A stretch of 64,000 nt of DNA from Bacillus sp. REN16 (GCF_020731355.1 NZ_JAJFZK010000001.1:343487-407486), one strand, 5' to 3'; counted from the first letter of the stretch, positions 34,679 through 45,305 are shown. Made by a program: numbers and translations. Notes: generated by a model not told the origin, from the sequence alone.

Positions 34679-35658
34679 GAATTTTTCACGGTACGACTGA
34701 AATCGCAGGACAAATGGGAATCTTGAGCAGTGCCCTTAACAAGAAGGGGCATTGTTCGGTTGGTTATAATACATTTCATTCCTATCTTGGCTATAAAGAT
34801 TATTTGATCAATACCGACCAGGAAGGATTGAATGAAAAATATAATGAAATTATAAATGAATTTGATCTCTTTCATTTTCATTATAATACTACTCTTTGCG
34901 AGGAGTATTCAGATTTACCGGAACTTAAAAAAAGGCATAAAAAAATGGTTATGCATCATTGGGGAAATGATGTAAGGTTTCATGAACAGGCTAGGAACAA
35001 CAATCCTTATGTATATACCGGCGATTCTCCACCCAATGAGGAAATTCATGCAAAATTAATCAAAATCACAGAATATATTAAAGAAGCGATTGTTCAAGAT
35101 TATGAGGTTTATGAATATGTAAAAGACTATTATGAAAAGGTTCATGTGCTGCCGATTGCGATTGATCTTACTCACTTTGAACCTCATTATCCGGCTATTA
35201 ATAAGGATAAGCCTCTTATCCTGCATGCACCAACAAATCCTGATTTTAAAGGAACAACCTATGTCGAAAAAACGATAGAAAAACTAAGGGAAAAATACGA
35301 TATTGATTATAGACGAATTGAGAAAATGAGCCATGAGGAAGTAATCAGCCTTTATGCAGATGCTGATATCATCATCGATCAGGTTTTATGCGGTTCTTAT
35401 GGATTACTTAGTGTGGAATCAATGGCTTTAGGAAAACCTGTTTTAACCTATATTCGCCCTGATCTTGTTCCAACCTTTCCAGCTAAATTACCTATTATCA
35501 ATAGCAATCCTGATACTTTATATAAACAGGTTGAAATGCTGCTTGAAATTCCAGAGCTGCGACGGGAACATGGAATGCAAGGGAGAAAATATGTTGAAAA
35601 ATATCATTCTCATGAGGTAGTTGTTGAGCGATTGATGGCTATTTATTCAAAATTATGA
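34675..35658 (+). CDS. Glycosyltransferase, GT4-like (spore-surface paralogue 1)
   Basis: 327 residues. It opens [20 protein letters not shown], then MVMHHWGNDVRFHEQARNNN, ILHAPTNPDFKGTTYVEK and IIIDQVLCGSYGLLSVESMALGKPV, the last covering the GT4 donor-site E-x7-E region (E of SVES). It is one of three paralogues in this island (also 36929 and 41898 minus) sharing HHWG(N/S)DVR and HAPT(N/S)P. Start overlaps the epimerase stop (ATGA), so sugar synthesis and transfer are coupled. Donor and acceptor are unknown. Confidence 0.82.
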   Translation: MRIFHGTTEIAGQMGILSSALNKKGHCSVGYNTFHSYLGYKDYLINTDQEGLNEKYNEIINEFDLFHFHYNTTLCEEYSDLPELKKRHKKMVMHHWGNDVRFHEQARNNNPYVYTGDSPPNEEIHAKLIKITEYIKEAIVQDYEVYEYVKDYYEKVHVLPIAIDLTHFEPHYPAINKDKPLILHAPTNPDFKGTTYVEKTIEKLREKYDIDYRRIEKMSHEEVISLYADADIIIDQVLCGSYGLLSVESMALGKPVLTYIRPDLVPTFPAKLPIINSNPDTLYKQVEMLLEIPELRREHGMQGRKYVEKYHSHEVVVERLMAIYSKL

Positions 35659-35676
35659 TCAATGTTGGCCTTCATA

Positions 35677-35718
35677 AGGAGCTATTTGAAGAAGTCTCTT
35701 TAAAATAGCTTCTTTTTC
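35677..35718 (+). terminator. Terminator of the aminotransferase operon
   Basis: AGCTATTTgaagaag pairs with cttTAAAATAGCT (stem AGCTATTT/AAATAGCT) followed by TCTTTTTCC. Confidence 0.7.
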
Positions 35719-35724
35719 CATATA

Positions 35725-35764
35725 AAAAGCCGGTTAAAAGAGCAGGTTCTCTTTACCGGCTAAA
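35725..35764 (-). terminator. Terminator of the DUF4855 gene
   Basis: On the minus strand TAGCCGGTAAAGAGAA pairs with CTCTTTTAACCGGCT and runs into TTTTTATATG. Stem AGCCGGT-AAAGAG with a small loop. Confidence 0.75.
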
Positions 35765-35774
35765 AACGTAATGA

Positions 35775-36779
35775 TTAATTAGGGAAAGCTGCAGTTGGGT
35801 AAACAGGCGTATAGGTTTGTTTAATAAAGGAGTAGAGGTGATTATATTCAGTTAAGTGGTTTTCATAAATATCCCGCATTGTTTGATTAGGAAATTGATA
35901 GACAACTAGACTCTTATTCATATATTCGTTGTAGTAGCCAAAATTTAAATAGTCTTGTAAATGGTTCTCCTTAAAAAGTAACCCTTTTCCAAATGTGATT
36001 TGCATTCCGGTATGGAAATGTCTTGCAAATACAGTCGAGTTAGCAATCCAAGTATAATCCGGCCCTGTCTCTCCATAATAGTTGGGGTGCGTGCAAGCAG
36101 CATCAAACCCAAATTCATTCCATTCCACACATCCTGTAGATCCGTACTGCTGAAGCCACAGAGAAAGCAATTTTCTTTCACGAATATATGCAGTTACTCT
36201 TTTGACAAGATTTTCATCGCGCTCATCAATGGATGCACGTGGCCAAACGAATCCTCTAAATTGCAATTTCTTATGAAGGTGATCAGCATCTTCCCATTTT
36301 GATAAAAATTTGGTTATCCACCATTGAACTGCAGTAAATCTATCATCTTCATTTTTAAAATTTAGAACAAGATCGTCTACTTTGCCGAAATTTTCTTGGG
36401 TAAGCATTGGGTATGGGAGTGTAACCCATACATCTGTTTGTTTTCCTGCATTTGTGTTCATTGCTGCAGCATCGAAGTTTTGTTTACGTTTAAACAGCCC
36501 TTTTAATGCTACCTTCCAATCTTTTCTTTGTGGTAAACTACCAAAGTCAGAAAACATTGGATAAAGATAACAATCTTTTCTTCCATTAATCGGATTGAAG
36601 ATTAATCCATTGAACATCGTATCAACGGCTTCATTATTTACAAGATAACTTTGGTATGGCTTTAAGTCTTCTGCTGTCCAATTTTTAACACCATTTTCGT
36701 GTTCTTCTCCATACGGTAGGAGGCAAATATGGTTTTGCACTCCAAGTTCTTCAGCTGTCATATAATCATTAATCGTCAA
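35775..36779 (-). CDS. DUF4855 domain protein
   Basis: 334 residues from TTG 36779 (AAAGGTGGG upstream). It has no signal peptide. The body is aromatic-rich with FNGLIFNPINGRKDCYLYPM, WWITKFLSKWEDADHLHKK and the late GFDAACTHPNYYGETGPDY block, which matches the pattern of DUF4855 proteins, thought to have a glycoside-hydrolase-like barrel; activity is unproven. It is the only gene in the island that could plausibly cleave or remodel glycan. A perfect sigma-K promoter (AC-N17-CATATACTA) precedes it. Confidence 0.6.
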   Translation of the reverse strand: MTINDYMTAEELGVQNHICLLPYGEEHENGVKNWTAEDLKPYQSYLVNNEAVDTMFNGLIFNPINGRKDCYLYPMFSDFGSLPQRKDWKVALKGLFKRKQNFDAAAMNTNAGKQTDVWVTLPYPMLTQENFGKVDDLVLNFKNEDDRFTAVQWWITKFLSKWEDADHLHKKLQFRGFVWPRASIDERDENLVKRVTAYIRERKLLSLWLQQYGSTGCVEWNEFGFDAACTHPNYYGETGPDYTWIANSTVFARHFHTGMQITFGKGLLFKENHLQDYLNFGYYNEYMNKSLVVYQFPNQTMRDIYENHLTEYNHLYSFIKQTYTPVYPTAAFPN

Positions 36780-36809
36780 AAATATCCCACCTTTCATAAA
36801 TGTCTTTTA

Positions 36810-36837
36810 TAGTATATGAGCACATTAGGTATAAAGT
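36810..36837 (-). promoter_or_regulatory. Sigma-K-like promoter of the DUF4855 gene
   Basis: Minus strand: AC (36837-36836), 17-bp spacer, CATATACTA (36818-36810), 31 bp before the TTG start. Confidence 0.55.
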
Positions 36838-36872
36838 GTGTCCGCATACCCCCATTTTACAAGATTTGCATA

Positions 36873-36899
36873 ACCAACTTATCTTTCTTGAATATGATA
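36873..36899 (+). promoter_or_regulatory. Sigma-K-like promoter of glycosyltransferase paralogue 2
   Basis: aACc with AC at 36873-36874, 16-bp spacer, AATATGATA at 36891-36899 (one mismatch at the first base). Confidence 0.42.
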
Positions 36900-36928
36900 T
36901 GAAAGGAAAGGAAAGGAGAGATATTTTT

Positions 36929-37915
36929 ATGAAAATTGTTCATGCTCCCACTGAAATTGCGGGACAGATGGGAATTATTTGTAAGGAGATTAGAAAACAA
37001 GGTCATCATGCAGCGGGATTTAACGGCTTTCACACGTACTTGAATTATAAAGGAGATATCTTAAATACAGACGCATTTGAAGTGATGAAAGAATTTGAAT
37101 TTCTTGTAGAGAATGTTGATATTTTCCATTTCCATAATGCGAACACATTTTTTCAGGATTTTGCTGACCTCCCTTTACTTAAGGGAAAAGGAAAGAATAT
37201 GGTAATGCATCATTGGGGGAGTGATGTACGGACAGCAGAAATGGTTCGCAACATGAATCCGTATCCTCTTCCAGAAACCTATTATACTGACGAAGAAATT
37301 CACAGACAGCTAACCATTATTTCAGCCAATATTGATACCGCAATTGTGCAGGATTATGAAGCCTATCACTATGTAAAAGATTATTATAAACATGTATATG
37401 TTATTCCACTAGCTTGTAATGTTGAAGACTTTAAAGTCTCATATCCTTCAGTTAAAAATAACAATCCTCTTATTATTCATGCACCAACAAATCGTGAATT
37501 TAAAGGATCCGATTATGTAGAAGCTGCGGTGAATAAACTTCGTGATAAAGGTAGTCCATTTACCTATCAAATTCTTGAAAAAATGAGCCATGAGAAAGCA
37601 CTTTCTGAATATATGAAAGCAGATATAATTATCGATCAGCTCCTCTGTGGCACCTATGGAATGCTGAGTGTAGAGGCAATGGCAATGGGGAAACCGGTCG
37701 TTGCATTTATTAGAGATGATGTTCGCGAAAAATTCCCTGATGATCTTCCGATTGTTCAAGCAACACCGAACAATCTTGACGAAGTCCTTGATGAGTTGAT
37801 TCACAATCCAATTCGACGCCATGAGCTTGGAATGGCAGGTAGAAAGTATGTTGAATCCTATCATTCAGCAGAACGAGTTACGAAAGATCTGTTAAGTATC
37901 TATAAGGAATTATAG
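36929..37915 (+). CDS. Glycosyltransferase, GT4-like (spore-surface paralogue 2)
   Basis: 328 residues from ATG 36929, preceded by AAAGGAGAG; an open frame extends to 36800 but crosses the promoter. It is close to paralogue 1: [80 protein letters not shown]. The E of [10 protein letters not shown] is the likely donor-site glutamate. It is followed 60 bp later by the hexapeptide acetyltransferase gene, probably in the same transcript. Confidence 0.82.
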   Translation: MKIVHAPTEIAGQMGIICKEIRKQGHHAAGFNGFHTYLNYKGDILNTDAFEVMKEFEFLVENVDIFHFHNANTFFQDFADLPLLKGKGKNMVMHHWGSDVRTAEMVRNMNPYPLPETYYTDEEIHRQLTIISANIDTAIVQDYEAYHYVKDYYKHVYVIPLACNVEDFKVSYPSVKNNNPLIIHAPTNREFKGSDYVEAAVNKLRDKGSPFTYQILEKMSHEKALSEYMKADIIIDQLLCGTYGMLSVEAMAMGKPVVAFIRDDVREKFPDDLPIVQATPNNLDEVLDELIHNPIRRHELGMAGRKYVESYHSAERVTKDLLSIYKEL

Positions 37916-37977
37916 CAGGAGCACTAGTAAAGGAAGTGTCTCCCAAACCTATTTTGACCTACGAAAGGGGAGTGTGT

Positions 37978-38670
37978 ATGATCCATTCATCAGCAATAAT
38001 AGGTGCTAATGTTACGATTGGGGATAATGTAGTAATCGAAGAACATGTGACAATAGGAGACAATGTAACTATAGGGCATCATGTAGTAATAAAAAAAGAT
38101 ACAAAGATTGGAAACTTTGTTCAAATAGGTGAACTAACAGTTCTAGGAAAGCCCACATCATCTAATAAAAAAATGGCGCGTAAGCCGGGGAAGGCATTAG
38201 ATCCCCTTGTTATCAATGACCATGTCGTTATTGGATGTAACAGTGTATTATATCGAGGTGTAAGGCTAAACTCTGGTGTCTTCGTTGGGGATTTGTCTAG
38301 TATTCGGGAAAAGGTAGTAATAGGAGAAGATAGCATTATCGGTCGCAATGCAATTGTTGAGACAAATACTACAATAGGAAATCGAGTAACGATTCAAACG
38401 GGTTGTTATATTACAGCGGATATGGTGATTGAGGATGAGGTGTTTATTGGTCCATGCTGTTCATCTTCAAATGATAAGTATATGGGGATGGGGAATTTTG
38501 AACATCGAGGACCCATTATTAAAAAAGGTGTCAAAATTGGCAATAATGCGACACTCTTACCTGCTATTACAATAGGTGAGAATGCGATAGTTGGCGCCGG
38601 AAGTGTTATTACGAAAGATGTCCCTCCAAATAGAACCGTTGTCGGCAACCCAGGTAGAATAATAAAATAA
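37978..38670 (+). CDS. Left-handed beta-helix N-acetyltransferase (WbpD-like)
   Basis: 230 residues from ATG 37978 (AAAGGGGAG upstream). Nearly the whole protein is hexapeptide repeats ([LIV]-G-x4), e.g. [20 protein letters not shown] and [20 protein letters not shown], ending [23 protein letters not shown], the acetyl-CoA end cap. This fold acetylates amino sugars on UDP. With the WbpA-, WbpB- and WbpE-like genes nearby it would supply the final N-acetyl group at C3. WbpD is shorter (about 190), so this has extra coils. A serine O-acetyltransferase role is less likely. Confidence 0.82.
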   Translation: MIHSSAIIGANVTIGDNVVIEEHVTIGDNVTIGHHVVIKKDTKIGNFVQIGELTVLGKPTSSNKKMARKPGKALDPLVINDHVVIGCNSVLYRGVRLNSGVFVGDLSSIREKVVIGEDSIIGRNAIVETNTTIGNRVTIQTGCYITADMVIEDEVFIGPCCSSSNDKYMGMGNFEHRGPIIKKGVKIGNNATLLPAITIGENAIVGAGSVITKDVPPNRTVVGNPGRIIK

Positions 38671-38697
38671 TTTGATAGTGAATACCTTAGTAAACAA

Positions 38698-38730
38698 TAA
38701 AAACAGGCTCGAATAGCCTGTTTTTATATG
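38698..38730 (+). terminator. Terminator after the acetyltransferase gene
   Basis: AAAAACAGGCT, loop CGAAT, AGCCTGTTTTTAT directly downstream of the operon. Confidence 0.85.
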
Positions 38731-38870
38731 TTTTCTAGGAAATTACAAATTATCGTTCTGTTGATAAATGTGCTTTTTGCCAGATGAAAGAGTCCTGTCA
38801 AATCAATAGGGATTACGTAGAATACAGTATGCTTCTACATTTGGTAAGAGGCAAATTGCTAGAAACATAG

Positions 38871-40642
<1,772 letters not shown>

Positions 40643-40675
40643 TTATAGTAACCAAAAAGATTTTCAAGATAATTT

Positions 40676-40708
40676 ATAAGAGATGCTTTCAGAAAGCATC
40701 TCTTTTTT
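40676..40708 (+). terminator. Terminator of the collagen-like gene, just upstream of a GT2 gene
   Basis: AGAGATGCTTTC pairs with GAAAGCATCTCT around a two-base loop, then TTTTGAAAGG. It lies only about 20 bp before the next start codon, so it may act as an attenuator that lets part of the transcripts continue. Confidence 0.75.
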
Positions 40709-40725
40709 GAAAGGGGATTCCTATA

Positions 40726-41814
40726 TTGGTTTCAATAAGCTTATGTATGATTGTTAAAAATGAAGAAGAAGTGCTAGCAAGGTGCCTAGAAACGGTAAAG
40801 GACATAGTGGATGAAATTAATATTGTAGATACCGGATCAACGGATCGGACGGTCGAAATTGCAAAGCAGTATACAGACCGCGTATTTTTCTTTGAATGGA
40901 TAGGAAACTTTGCTGCTGCACGAAACGAATCATTTAAGTATGCCACAAAGGAATATATTCTTTATCTTGATGCAGATGATGTATTGCTAGAAGAGGATCG
41001 AAAAAAACTTATGGAACTTAAAGAAACATTGGATCCTGCCGTTGATTCTGTTTCTATGTATTATGATGCAGGTACAGATGAATTTGGTAATGTAACATTG
41101 CGTTACCGGCGTAACCGACTTGTGAAAAGAGTAAAAAACTATGTATGGAAAGGTGATTGTCACCAGTATTTAGAGGTTTATGGAACCATTATTAATTCTG
41201 AGATATCTGTTACTCATAAAAAAATAAGACATTCAGTTGGAAGAAACCTAAACATTTATCAAATGAAAATTGATCGTGGTGATACATTTTCTCCAAGAGA
41301 CTACTTCTATTATGGAAATGAACTTAGGGAAAACGGACATTATGAAAAAGCAATCGAGGCTTACGATAACAATATTGCACTAAAAGAAGGTTGGATAGAG
41401 GATAAAGTATATGCTTGTATAAATAAAGCAGATTGCTACCGATTTATTGGAGATTTAGAAAACGAATTAAGATCATTATTTCAATCATTCGAGTTTTCGA
41501 AGACCCCTCGCGCTGAAACATGCAGCAGAATCGGATATAACTATCAGAGAAAACGAGATTATAAGGCAGCAATATTCTGGTATAATCTTGCAACTGGGTT
41601 ACATCCAGAATCCAATAAATGGAGTTTTAGCTATCCAGCCTATTATACATGGTATCCTCATCTTCAAATGTGCGTTTGTTATTATAATTTAGGTGAACTC
41701 CAAAAATCCTATGTTCATAACCAAGAAGCATCCAAGTATAGACCAAATGATCATAGAATTCTTCATAATAAAAAGCTATTAGAAGACAAACTTGGAATCA
41801 ACAAAGGGGCTTGA
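40726..41814 (+). CDS. Glycosyltransferase family 2 with TPR-like C-terminus
   Basis: 362 residues from TTG 40726 (AAAGGGGA upstream). The GT2 catalytic fold is clear: ISLCMIVKNEEEVLARCLET, INIVDTGSTDRTVEIA, then YILYLDADDVLLEEDR with the DxD metal motif. From residue about 190, GNELRENGHYEKAIEAYDNN and YNYQRKRDYKAAIFWYNLA are TPR-like helix pairs. Proteins of this layout (SunS-like and YtcC-like) glycosylate peptides, so this is a strong candidate for first-sugar addition to the collagen threonines; that target is inference. Confidence 0.85.
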   Translation: MVSISLCMIVKNEEEVLARCLETVKDIVDEINIVDTGSTDRTVEIAKQYTDRVFFFEWIGNFAAARNESFKYATKEYILYLDADDVLLEEDRKKLMELKETLDPAVDSVSMYYDAGTDEFGNVTLRYRRNRLVKRVKNYVWKGDCHQYLEVYGTIINSEISVTHKKIRHSVGRNLNIYQMKIDRGDTFSPRDYFYYGNELRENGHYEKAIEAYDNNIALKEGWIEDKVYACINKADCYRFIGDLENELRSLFQSFEFSKTPRAETCSRIGYNYQRKRDYKAAIFWYNLATGLHPESNKWSFSYPAYYTWYPHLQMCVCYYNLGELQKSYVHNQEASKYRPNDHRILHNKKLLEDKLGINKGA

Positions 41815-41848
41815 ACGGCATCCAAAAATGTTTTTAAATTTGCTTCAT

Positions 41849-41885
41849 AATCAGTGATTGGACAATGTCTAGCCACTGATTATGA
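41849..41885. terminator. Hairpin between convergent glycosyltransferase genes
   Basis: AATCAGTG and CACTGATT frame a loop of about 18 bases; T-rich flanks are modest. Likely a shared terminator. Confidence 0.5.
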
Positions 41886-41897
41886 AGAAATCTCTGC

Positions 41898-43199
41898 TTA
41901 TATATGCAATAAAGATTGGTAAAGTGATAGCACTTTTTGACTATTTTTTACCATATCATGATTAGTTTCAACATATTGCCTCCCCTTCAACCCAATTCCT
42001 TGCAGCATATCGATATTTTTGAGAGCATTTTCTATCGTATCTTTTATAGTATCAGGATTTGCAATAATAATGGGCAGGTCGCTTGGATAATGATCTTTCA
42101 TAAAGTCGCTAATCCAGCAAATAACCGGTTTGCCCATTGCCATAGCCTCCACAGCGAATAGTCCATAACTTCCTATATGAAGCTGGTCAATAATTAGATC
42201 TGCTTCTTGATAAATTCGCATTGCCTCTTCATGGGACAATCCCTTGACAAGTCGAAATTCGAAATTATAATGGTCCTTTAATGATTCAATTGCTTTTAGT
42301 ATATAGTGGGTGCCTTTAATTTCTGGGGATGTAGGGGCGTGAACAATTAGGACCCTTTTATTTGGACTTAATTTCGTTTGAGGTTGGTAATTATCTAAAT
42401 TAATCATTGAAGGAATGATATGGACATTTTCATAGAAATCCTTAACATACTCGTAAAGCTCCATATCAAACACTACACAATTTTGAATGTTTTCAGATAG
42501 TCGAGTTAAACTTGTTTTTATTTGTTGCTCATTTTTATTTTTTACTAATGCATAAGGGTTTAATTTAGTAGCTTTAGAGAGCATCCTTACATCACTCCCC
42601 CAATGCTGCATAAGAAGCGGCTTTCCTGATGATTTATATAAGGGAAAATCTGACCAGTCTAGCGTCAAACTTGTTCCAAAATGAAAGTGAAAGAGGTCAT
42701 AATGTGGAAGGAGTTCCTTCGTTAATTCTCTTAGTTTCTCATTAATAGGTGGTGAGCTCCGCTGTCCAATTAATGACCAGGTGTAATTAGAATCGTAATT
42801 TAAATAATAAGGATAATAATTAATTGTATGTGAGACTACTGCCTGTTTTTTTAAACCTTCAGATAAAGTATTCATTTGGTTAGCGATTTCCATGCTTCCC
42901 TGAAGGACACGCAAATTTACATTTGAGTGAGTTTTTGCATCTACTATATGAAATTCTTGTTTACAAATCCTTTCCATTAACTCAGTTAAAATCGGTTCAT
43001 TAGGGAAATGATCAAGTCCTCTCCATGTCCATAACCATGAGTTTTGAATATTTCCTTTTTGCAAAAAATCACATGCATGCAATGCATAAAAGATTGGGGT
43101 ATTTTTATTTTGTTTCTCTGACCTATTTAGAAGTTCGATTGCGGTTTGAAAGTATCCTAACCTTATATTATTTATAATTTCATTTTCATAATTATTCAC
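41898..43199 (-). CDS. Glycosyltransferase, GT4-like with helical N-terminal extension (paralogue 3)
   Basis: 433 residues. Residues 1-95 are TPR-like helices (IRLGYFQTAIELLNRSEKQ, ALHACDFLQKGNIQNSW); the rest matches paralogues 1 and 2: LRVLQGSMEIANQMNTLSEG, LLMQHWGSDVRMLSKATKLN, IVHAPTSPEIKGTHYILKA, IIDQLHIGSYGLFAVEAMAMG. In the second motif His-His-Trp has become Gln-His-Trp. It is convergent with the GT2 gene, and the TPR-like fusion suggests it too works on a protein acceptor. Confidence 0.8.
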   Translation of the reverse strand: MNNYENEIINNIRLGYFQTAIELLNRSEKQNKNTPIFYALHACDFLQKGNIQNSWLWTWRGLDHFPNEPILTELMERICKQEFHIVDAKTHSNVNLRVLQGSMEIANQMNTLSEGLKKQAVVSHTINYYPYYLNYDSNYTWSLIGQRSSPPINEKLRELTKELLPHYDLFHFHFGTSLTLDWSDFPLYKSSGKPLLMQHWGSDVRMLSKATKLNPYALVKNKNEQQIKTSLTRLSENIQNCVVFDMELYEYVKDFYENVHIIPSMINLDNYQPQTKLSPNKRVLIVHAPTSPEIKGTHYILKAIESLKDHYNFEFRLVKGLSHEEAMRIYQEADLIIDQLHIGSYGLFAVEAMAMGKPVICWISDFMKDHYPSDLPIIIANPDTIKDTIENALKNIDMLQGIGLKGRQYVETNHDMVKNSQKVLSLYQSLLHI

Positions 43200-43332
43200 T
43201 GGTTAACACCAACTTCTCGGGTTTATTTTTACGCTAATAATTATATAAATGTTGCACTCGACAATTATGTTAATGCATAAGATGAAAATGATTAACTTAT
43301 CTTGTTAGGAGAGATTTTCAGGAGGTGTAGCC

Positions 43333-43560
43333 ATGAGTAAATTTGAAAAAGAAATTGAACGATTTGTTGCGGATTATTATAAAGATCATGATGAGGCAAA
43401 AGGAAATCTTGATAAATGGGCTGCAGAAAATGAAAAGGGGTTAAGGCAGCTGGATACTGAGGCTAGAAAATTTGAAAAAGAGCTTGAAACAAGGATGGAA
43501 AAGATGGAACAATGGTTTTCTAAAAAACAAAAAGAGTTAGACAAAAACTTAGAGGGGTAG
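43333..43560 (+). CDS. Small charged helical protein
   Basis: 75 residues, TCAGGAGGTG before the ATG. Almost entirely charged helix (FEKEIERFVADYYKDHDEAK, then FEKELETRMEKMEQWFSKKQ) with coiled-coil heptads; no cysteine or signal. No family recognised. It precedes the yjcZ-like and spoVIF genes, so a sporulation role is likely but unproven. Confidence 0.6.
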   Translation: MSKFEKEIERFVADYYKDHDEAKGNLDKWAAENEKGLRQLDTEARKFEKELETRMEKMEQWFSKKQKELDKNLEG

Positions 43561-43601
43561 TTTCTCATGAATTTCCGCGTTTGCCCTGTGTTCCTGTCCT
43601 C

Positions 43602-43629
43602 ACCAAATTGACCTTCAAAACATATTTTA
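43602..43629 (+). promoter_or_regulatory. Sigma-K promoter of the YjcZ-family gene
   Basis: cACc with AC at 43602-43603, 17-bp spacer, CATATTTTA at 43621-43629: full match to both elements. Confidence 0.6.
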
Positions 43630-43661
43630 TAATGTACTCTTTTTAAGAGGAGGTGCTAAAT

Positions 43662-43799
43662 ATGGGCTACGGATTCGGTGGTTGCGGCTATGGCGGCTAT
43701 GGTTATGGTGGTGGCGGCTACGGCGGCGGATCAACTTTTGTATTAATCGTCGTACTGTTCATCCTATTAATTATTGTAGGTGCTTCTTTCTACAACTAA
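43662..43799 (+). CDS. yjcZ: YjcZ-family small sporulation protein
   Basis: 45 residues, AGAGGAGGTG before ATG 43662. Residues 1-24 are Gly/Tyr-rich ([20 protein letters not shown]), followed by one hydrophobic helix ([19 protein letters not shown]) and a terminal Asn. This is the standard YjcZ layout of tiny sporulation membrane proteins. The sigma-K promoter upstream and a terminator downstream make it its own unit. Confidence 0.88.
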   Translation: MGYGFGGCGYGGYGYGGGGYGGGSTFVLIVVLFILLIIVGASFYN

Positions 43800-43817
43800 T
43801 CACAACATTCTCCAAAT

Positions 43818-43850
43818 AGAAGTACGAGTCAATCGGCTCGTACTTTCGCC
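43818..43850 (+). terminator. Terminator of the YjcZ-family gene
   Basis: AGTACGAG, loop TCAATCGG, CTCGTACTTTCGCC; 8-bp stem. Confidence 0.65.
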
Positions 43851-43889
43851 ATTTTTTAAACAAGAAATAGTTTTTTCCATAACCTGCGC

Positions 43890-43917
43890 ACCACTTATAG
43901 GCGCGGGTCATACGATA
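43890..43917 (+). promoter_or_regulatory. Sigma-K promoter of spoVIF
   Basis: cACc with AC at 43890-43891, 17-bp spacer, CATACGATA at 43909-43917. B. subtilis spoVIF is itself transcribed by sigma-K, which supports the reading of the other sites. Confidence 0.65.
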
Positions 43918-43942
43918 TATCACAATGTAAGGAGGCTTCGAA

Positions 43943-44197
43943 ATGGATAATAACTTTTTTAATAATATTGGAAAGAAAACAGGCGTTGATATGCAGGAGG
44001 TATTCAAGCTAGCAAACTCTTTGCAAAACGCAAATTTCAAGGATGAGGCTACAGTTCGTAATGTAATTAGAAAGGTCTCTAAAATTGCAAATAAGCCAGT
44101 ATCCAAACAAATGGAAGACAAAATTGTGAACAGTATTGTAAATGGCAAAGAAAAAATGGACTTTAACACCATCTCAAAAATGATTAACAAAAAATAA
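43943..44197 (+). CDS. spoVIF: Stage VI sporulation protein F
   Basis: 84 residues, AAGGAGG before the ATG. MDNNFFNNIGKKTGVDMQEV and VRNVIRKVSKIANKPVSKQM are characteristic of SpoVIF (YjcC). In B. subtilis it is needed for normal outer coat assembly and acts through GerE stability. It marks the right border of the island, since yjcA and spoVIF are near neighbours in B. subtilis. Confidence 0.9.
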   Translation: MDNNFFNNIGKKTGVDMQEVFKLANSLQNANFKDEATVRNVIRKVSKIANKPVSKQMEDKIVNSIVNGKEKMDFNTISKMINKK

Positions 44198-44201
44198 GGA
44201 A

Positions 44202-44234
44202 AAGGGTCTGACGCAATAGTCAGACCTTTTTCTA
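44202..44234 (+). terminator. Terminator of spoVIF
   Basis: AAAGGGTCTGAC, loop GCAATA, GTCAGACCTTTTTC: strong stem with T-run. Confidence 0.85.
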
Positions 44235-44326
44235 TACCTACCCTAATATAAACAAAGCATGCTCCGAATTTTATTAATAATAAAACAAAACGATACATAT
44301 GTAATAAAAAAGAGGAGGGAACAAAT

Positions 44327-44569
44327 ATGGGCTATATATTACCCATCAATAATGACCAATACAATCAATATGTACATCGTACGACTACTTATAAGACAAC
44401 CCAAGTAAAACTTCATCAAGTGAATCCAACGTCAATGAACTTTAGTCAGCGTTCTTACGACTTACACCAAACAGAACGAAAAACAATCACAAAAAAACAA
44501 AGCCAATATATTGATAATATCCGCGCGCAATATACTGGCAAAGGGTTGCTTTTTAACGAGTCCATCTAA
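44327..44569 (+). CDS. Small hypothetical protein
   Basis: 80 residues; AGAGGAGGGA before the ATG. Polar, Tyr/Gln/Thr-rich (MGYILPINNDQYNQYVHRTT), C-terminus YIDNIRAQYTGKGLLFNESI. No membrane helix or cysteine. It resembles the short conserved Bacillus proteins found after spoVIF, but I cannot assign a family. In B. subtilis the next gene would be the yjcD helicase, which is absent here. Confidence 0.6.
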   Translation: MGYILPINNDQYNQYVHRTTTYKTTQVKLHQVNPTSMNFSQRSYDLHQTERKTITKKQSQYIDNIRAQYTGKGLLFNESI

Positions 44570-44579
44570 AAAAGGAAGG

Positions 44580-45254
44580 CTAGAATTCTTGAACGTACAA
44601 GCCTTCCTCTTCACGCCATTCCGCATAAAGTAAATCCTTATAAGTGGCTACACCTTGGCTTTTTAATTCAGATTGTAACCAGTCTTCTGAAAAACCACTT
44701 TCCTTTAAATTTTCCTGAATTAACACACCATCACTTACCAGAGTAATCGGAAGACGTACCTTTAATTCCGCCATGTTATAGTCCTGGCGGGTTGGTGGTT
44801 CATATTCAGATTTTTTAAGGACGCTGATGGAGCCATCCGTTTCTAAAATGGCATACTCGGCCTCTCTAATTGAAAAAACACCCTTCGATCGAAGAAGATG
44901 CTGTAATTGGTTAATATCCAGTTTATTTTTCTTTAAATGATCTTTTATAATCTTTCCTTTATGAATAATAATGGAGGATTTCCCCTCAAGGAATGGCCTC
45001 GACCTGCGAATTTTCTGCGTGACTATTTCAATCACATAAATCAATATTCCCCAAACTAAGATGGCAAAAAGAATTTGAAAAATCCCGATTTCTCGATCGA
45101 AAACAGCATTTCCTACCAACTCACCTAGTACCAAGGCAGAAATAAAATCAAAAGCAGTAATTTGGGTTATTTGTGTTTTTCCCAGGATTTTGGTAAGTAT
45201 GAGTAACCCTAAAAGGCCAACCACTAAATCTATGGCAATTTTAAAAAAATCCAA
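44580..45254 (-). CDS. DUF421 membrane protein (YetF-like)
   Basis: 224 residues from TTG 45254 (GAGGGGTGAG upstream). Three N-terminal helices (LVVGLLGLLILTKILGKTQI, ITAFDFISALVLGELVGNAV) precede a cytosolic DUF421 domain with LRSKGVFSIREAEYAILETD, the family signature. B. subtilis members include YetF, YdfR and YkjA; some (2Duf type) occur in spore membranes and affect heat resistance and germination. A second copy is at 51592-52269. Confidence 0.85.
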   Translation of the reverse strand: MDFFKIAIDLVVGLLGLLILTKILGKTQITQITAFDFISALVLGELVGNAVFDREIGIFQILFAILVWGILIYVIEIVTQKIRRSRPFLEGKSSIIIHKGKIIKDHLKKNKLDINQLQHLLRSKGVFSIREAEYAILETDGSISVLKKSEYEPPTRQDYNMAELKVRLPITLVSDGVLIQENLKESGFSEDWLQSELKSQGVATYKDLLYAEWREEEGLYVQEF

Positions 45255-45305
45255 ACCTACTCACCCCTCTATGGTAGAATGAGCAGGTTTTGAATTTTTT
45301 ATCCA

